Origin: Neospora caninum Liverpool
Taxonomy: Eukaryota; Apicomplexa; Conoidasida; Eucoccidiorida; Sarcocystidae
Length of the DNA stretch: 64,000 bases
Reading direction: 5' to 3'
NCBI RefSeq assembly: GCF_000208865.1
Contig: NC_018390.1
Location: 530,777-594,776, forward strand
Both the position numbers and the translations under genes were made by a program. Shown one piece after another: positions 60,651 to 64,000 of the stretch (position 1 is its first letter; every line of letters begins with the position of its first letter). The notes under the pieces were generated by a model. It was not told the DNA's origin, ran no database searches, and saw only the letters and a program-made list of their open reading frames with translations.

Positions 60651-61530
60651 TTTGGAATATGCAGAAAAAGAAGAACCTGGACTGCTTGAAAGGAAAAAAT
60701 CGACAAAAACTGTCCCAGGCGGGAGGAAAGATTCCAAACACAATCCAGGGGGGAGCGTAACGCCGGAGCACCTGGGGTCGGAAGGCGTAGAGGAGCGCGC
60801 AACACCACCAAGACCGGCCGTTGGACACACTCGTGGCTGCGGCGCGCGCGTGATATAAAGGACAGGGTGGGTAGAGAATCTGTCTTCACACGTGTGCAGG
60901 ACAAAAGGAAAAATCCGCTAAACAGTGGAACAAAAGATGCGAAACCAGAGAGGACGAGAGGCGAGAAACAGGAGAGGTTTTTGTGGACCTGAACGAAATG
61001 GAAAGGAAGACGACTCTCTTCGCTGTTCCCCCGGCCGGGCAACAACACCCTCCCTTTGCCTCCCTCACGGCTGATTGCGTAGTCGTCCTGTGCAACGCCA
61101 ATTCAGCGACAGCGGCGAACTCGCATGCCTCGCCAAGGCCAACACCCACCAGCAGAAAGGCAAAGCCGCTCGGGTGGTTGGGGAGTGTCCTGTTCGAATA
61201 TCGTATCTCTGTCCCCCGCGTCTAAACACACAACAAGAACCCGAACACCGCCGGTCCAGCTGCTGTTCTAGCTACATGGGCGATGGAAATAAAGGGACCT
61301 TCATGTTCCACCATTCCCCTTCTCGTATTGCCTCTCTCGCTGTCGTGGACAAATAGGTGTGAACCATAAAAAAAATGCTTGCAGTCCTAGTCCATTACCA
61401 ACGCGAAAAGGAATTCCCTTCTGCGGAGAAAACAGAACTGGCACGTTCCTCTTTCAGCCAATGTGAAATATTTATCCAGAGCTAGGATCCTGTCATCGTT
61501 TCGCTCTCTTCGCACTTTGGAACGCCACGA
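60651..61530. other. upstream region of beta-tubulin
   Basis: Probable promoter and 5' leader on the minus strand. A TTTATATCAC word lies about 205 bp upstream of the ATG, but TATA boxes are not reliable in these parasites, so no promoter element is called. Confidence 0.4.
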
Positions 61531-61537
61531 GTAAAAC

Positions 61538-61710
61538 GGCTCTCCTTAGCACCTAACAGAGAACCAGAAAGGCGCTTCTTAGCACTTGTAGCATAGAATG
61601 AGAAGGCTCTCTTCTTAGCACTGATCGCATAGAAAACGAGAAGCCTCTCCCCTTAGCACTTTAGCATAGAACAAGAACGGCTCTTCTTAGCACCTAACGG
61701 AGAACCGCCT
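61538..61710. repeat. tandem repeat of about 35 bp upstream of beta-tubulin
   Basis: Five imperfect units, each starting with CTTAGCAC, at about 61544, 61578, 61614, 61652 and 61686 (spacing 34, 36, 38, 34 bp). Shared words after the core are GCATAGAA or CGGAGAACC, and GAGAAGGCTCT. It lies about 0.9-1.06 kb upstream of the beta-tubulin start. Confidence 0.85.
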
Positions 61711-64000
61711 TGACACATTTTGGGTGGTACACTTGGCTCTCAGCGATTCTTCGAAGGAGTTTGCGATTTCTGTCCTGACCGGGAGGTACTGGACTGTCAG
61801 CCAGAGGGAAACTGTCTTCGAGGTAGATTGATTGCTATGCAGAGTGTTCGATACCTCATATGTAAGGGTGCGCTGTTCTGTGTACTGGTGTAGCGAAACA
61901 GAACCCCGGATCACAAACCGTGCTACTTGGGGGTGTTTTCCATCCGATGGAGCTGCAAGAGAAGCTGCGCAGCCGTACTATCTACCAAATTCGTGGGAGC
62001 CGCTCTTTTTGACCCAGAAAATGTAGTGCTCTCGTTCTGCACTACACTCGTTACGCGCCGTGTGTATCGCCACATATAGCACGAGCTGCGTCCAGGGGTA
62101 CTCTGCCCCTCTGTAGGTTTGGCCTTCTGTCGTGCTTCGTAGCCTCCCACTCCACAAGAAAGCCGGTAACAAGTCTACAACGGCAAGGGGGTAGAATGCA
62201 AAAAGCCAACTAGCTGCATACAGAATGAGGACCGTACAGGAAAATGGTCGTGTCAGCAACCGGGAGGCACAGAAACAATGTAACTGTCCTGTACGTGTGG
62301 CGCGAGGACGGAGTGACGCGGCCGTGACAGACGCCCTGTCCGGGAACTCTGGATGTGTGACAGATATTTGGGGGAAATAAGTACGACGACGTAGGATACG
62401 GGAAAAGTAGAAGAAATTGCTCTCTCAGGAGGGCTCACCGTGAAGAAAAGGGAATTTTTCGAACCAATCGAAGTCTCTTAGAACATTAAACCGTCTGTGG
62501 ATAGATGTGCGTAAGGCCGATCGCACTGTGACCTCACCCAACTGGATAGAAGCCCCCCTCCCGGGCATGCTCTTCCGCAAACAACGGCTTCTGCAGCGCA
62601 CGCGTAAGCAACTGAAGCGCACGGGATTCAACGCGCGTTCGTTGCTGTTGTAAAGTAAGATGCCTTGAAACGTAATACAGAGGAACAACGCGCGCTACAT
62701 ACCTTTGACTTGCTGCTTTGTCGCGTATCCATCACTCCAGAAAGGCAAAAAATCCCGCCTGGATGGCTGCGTGCTACGTTTCGCGCTGCGGATGAGTCAT
62801 TTCGCCACCCTTTCGATGGTTCTTGCAGGAACGCGCCGTCTTCCCAACAGTACAGCAGACGACGGTCACGAAGCTTTGCAGGTGTCAGCTACCTCCGTGA
62901 GTTTTTCGGCATTCCGCCCAGTTTGCCGCGCTCACCGTCACCTTTCTCCCATCTTTTTTTCCAGTGTAGCGGGGCCCGCTCTTTCGCGCGGCGGTCAACT
63001 GGAGTTCCTTGGAGAGTCTTGAGGGCACATCCGGAATAAAGTTTCCCTCTGTTGACTCCGCCTTCTTCGTCCTGCACGTTTGCTTGGTTTTCTTTCTTGC
63101 CTCTTTCACGCTTCCCCCTCCCAGGTCTACCTTACTACTTCGGGGCTGACTTTGTGAGGGCGTGCACAGCCTAGCCCCCTGCTTGACCCCAGGGGAAGTT
63201 TTATAGTGTTGGTTTTCCGTCACCTTCGCCTCGTTGCGACCGTCTATGGCTCTCAAGCACCTTCCGAAAGGCATGACCACTCCCGTGCGCTTTGCTCCCT
63301 GAAGCCTCGCTCTAGCGGCTAGTGTGTCCCCGTAGATTCACAAGGAACACACATCAGCGCCCTCTGTGCGGTTGAGGGAGGACGGTGTCCTTTTCGACGC
63401 CCGACGCCTTCCGTTCCATGCAAGGGCGAGAACCTTCGATTGTGCGCTCGCAGTTGGTTCTGGCTCTCCGCCACACAAGCTTGTGTTCGGCTCGAGTCCA
63501 TGGCCTGCAGCGCGTCAGACAAGTAACGATTGCTTTCCTTTTTCCCCAAATATCTTTTCCTTCTCCTTTCCACTGCGCGTTTCCACTGCGCGTTTCCCTG
63601 CATTCCCTTGCTTTTCTCAAGTGGCGATATCTCCGAGAGCGCAGTGTCGCCGAAGCGTCCTTGTTTCTCAGAGGGGGGGAGCGACGCGGTGTGTATCCGC
63701 AATTCTCGAACCCAAAAAACTGCGCCAGTGGTAACGCCGCGCAGCGTGGATTCCTGCAGCTATCCGTCTGCATGCACTTCGACTGACTCGCTCGCTGCTC
63801 CGTTTCCTGCATGCACGGCCTGCATTCTTCCTCCTGTTTCGAGCACCGTCTTCTTTGAAACTACACGGAATCTGCGAGACACCCCAGCATGCAGCGAAAC
63901 CCCTCGCTTACACTGTGCAGAGAGAACCAGAGCGAAAGAGTGTTCTTCGCTGCCTTGAAGTCCCAGTAGACAGGTACACATGTAGAGAGCTGGAAAGCAG
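61711..64000. other. intergenic region to window end
   Basis: No frame on either strand shows conserved motifs, and splice-site pairs do not build a convincing model. Codon-like structure is weak around 62700-63030 and 63370-63960 (both strands open for 100-150 codons). This may be the flank of a gene beyond the window. Confidence 0.35.

Noticed and set aside
60845..60865. TATA box of beta-tubulin
   Set aside because: TTTATATCAC is present, but core promoters in these parasites do not generally rely on TATA and one word in AT-rich leader DNA is not evidence.

Overview
This window is nuclear DNA from a tissue-cyst coccidian (Sarcocystidae), most likely Toxoplasma gondii or a close relative such as Hammondia or Neospora. 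The genes are rich in introns and exons join at GT-AG sites. Protein inserts of Ser, Glu and Arg/Lys are long. TA, GATA and polypyrimidine microsatellites fill introns and intergenic DNA, there is a RAP-domain gene, and two pieces of mitochondrial-like DNA lie between genes. I cannot name the species from sequence alone. All gene models were spliced by eye, using reading-phase agreement between exons.

Layout: (1) 715-2226 (+), an RJL-family small GTPase in 3 exons. (2) 3358 to about 11.9 kb (-), a multi-exon RAP-domain protein that converges on the GTPase; its 5' end is unresolved. (3) 12326-32141 (+), a very large Dicer with a DEAH helicase, dimerisation domain, PAZ-region exons and two RNase III domains. 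It is head to head with the RAP gene. (4) 34466-38223 (+), a protein with signal peptide, TPR and PDZ, a candidate for the apicoplast. (5) 41449-50902 (+), a complete 19-exon coatomer beta subunit of 1117 aa. (6) 53450-55468 (+), an 8-exon, 306-aa protein made of at least three ubiquitin-like segments. This is the least familiar gene here. (7) 58610-60650 (-), a 4-exon beta-tubulin of 449 aa.

The remaining DNA is intergenic. It holds mitochondrial-like insertions at about 33490-33708 (including a COX1 fragment) and 39088-39160, a tandem repeat of about 35 bp at 61540-61710 upstream of beta-tubulin, and many TA-rich microsatellites. An 18-bp minisatellite occurs in introns of both the RAP gene and Dicer, with the pyrimidine strand as sense in each case.

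The genes do not form one pathway. They are independent loci for small-RNA processing (Dicer), probable mitochondrial RNA metabolism (RAP), plastid or secretory-route function (TPR-PDZ), vesicle coats (beta-COP), the cytoskeleton (beta-tubulin), and two less characterised functions (RJL GTPase, tandem UBL protein).
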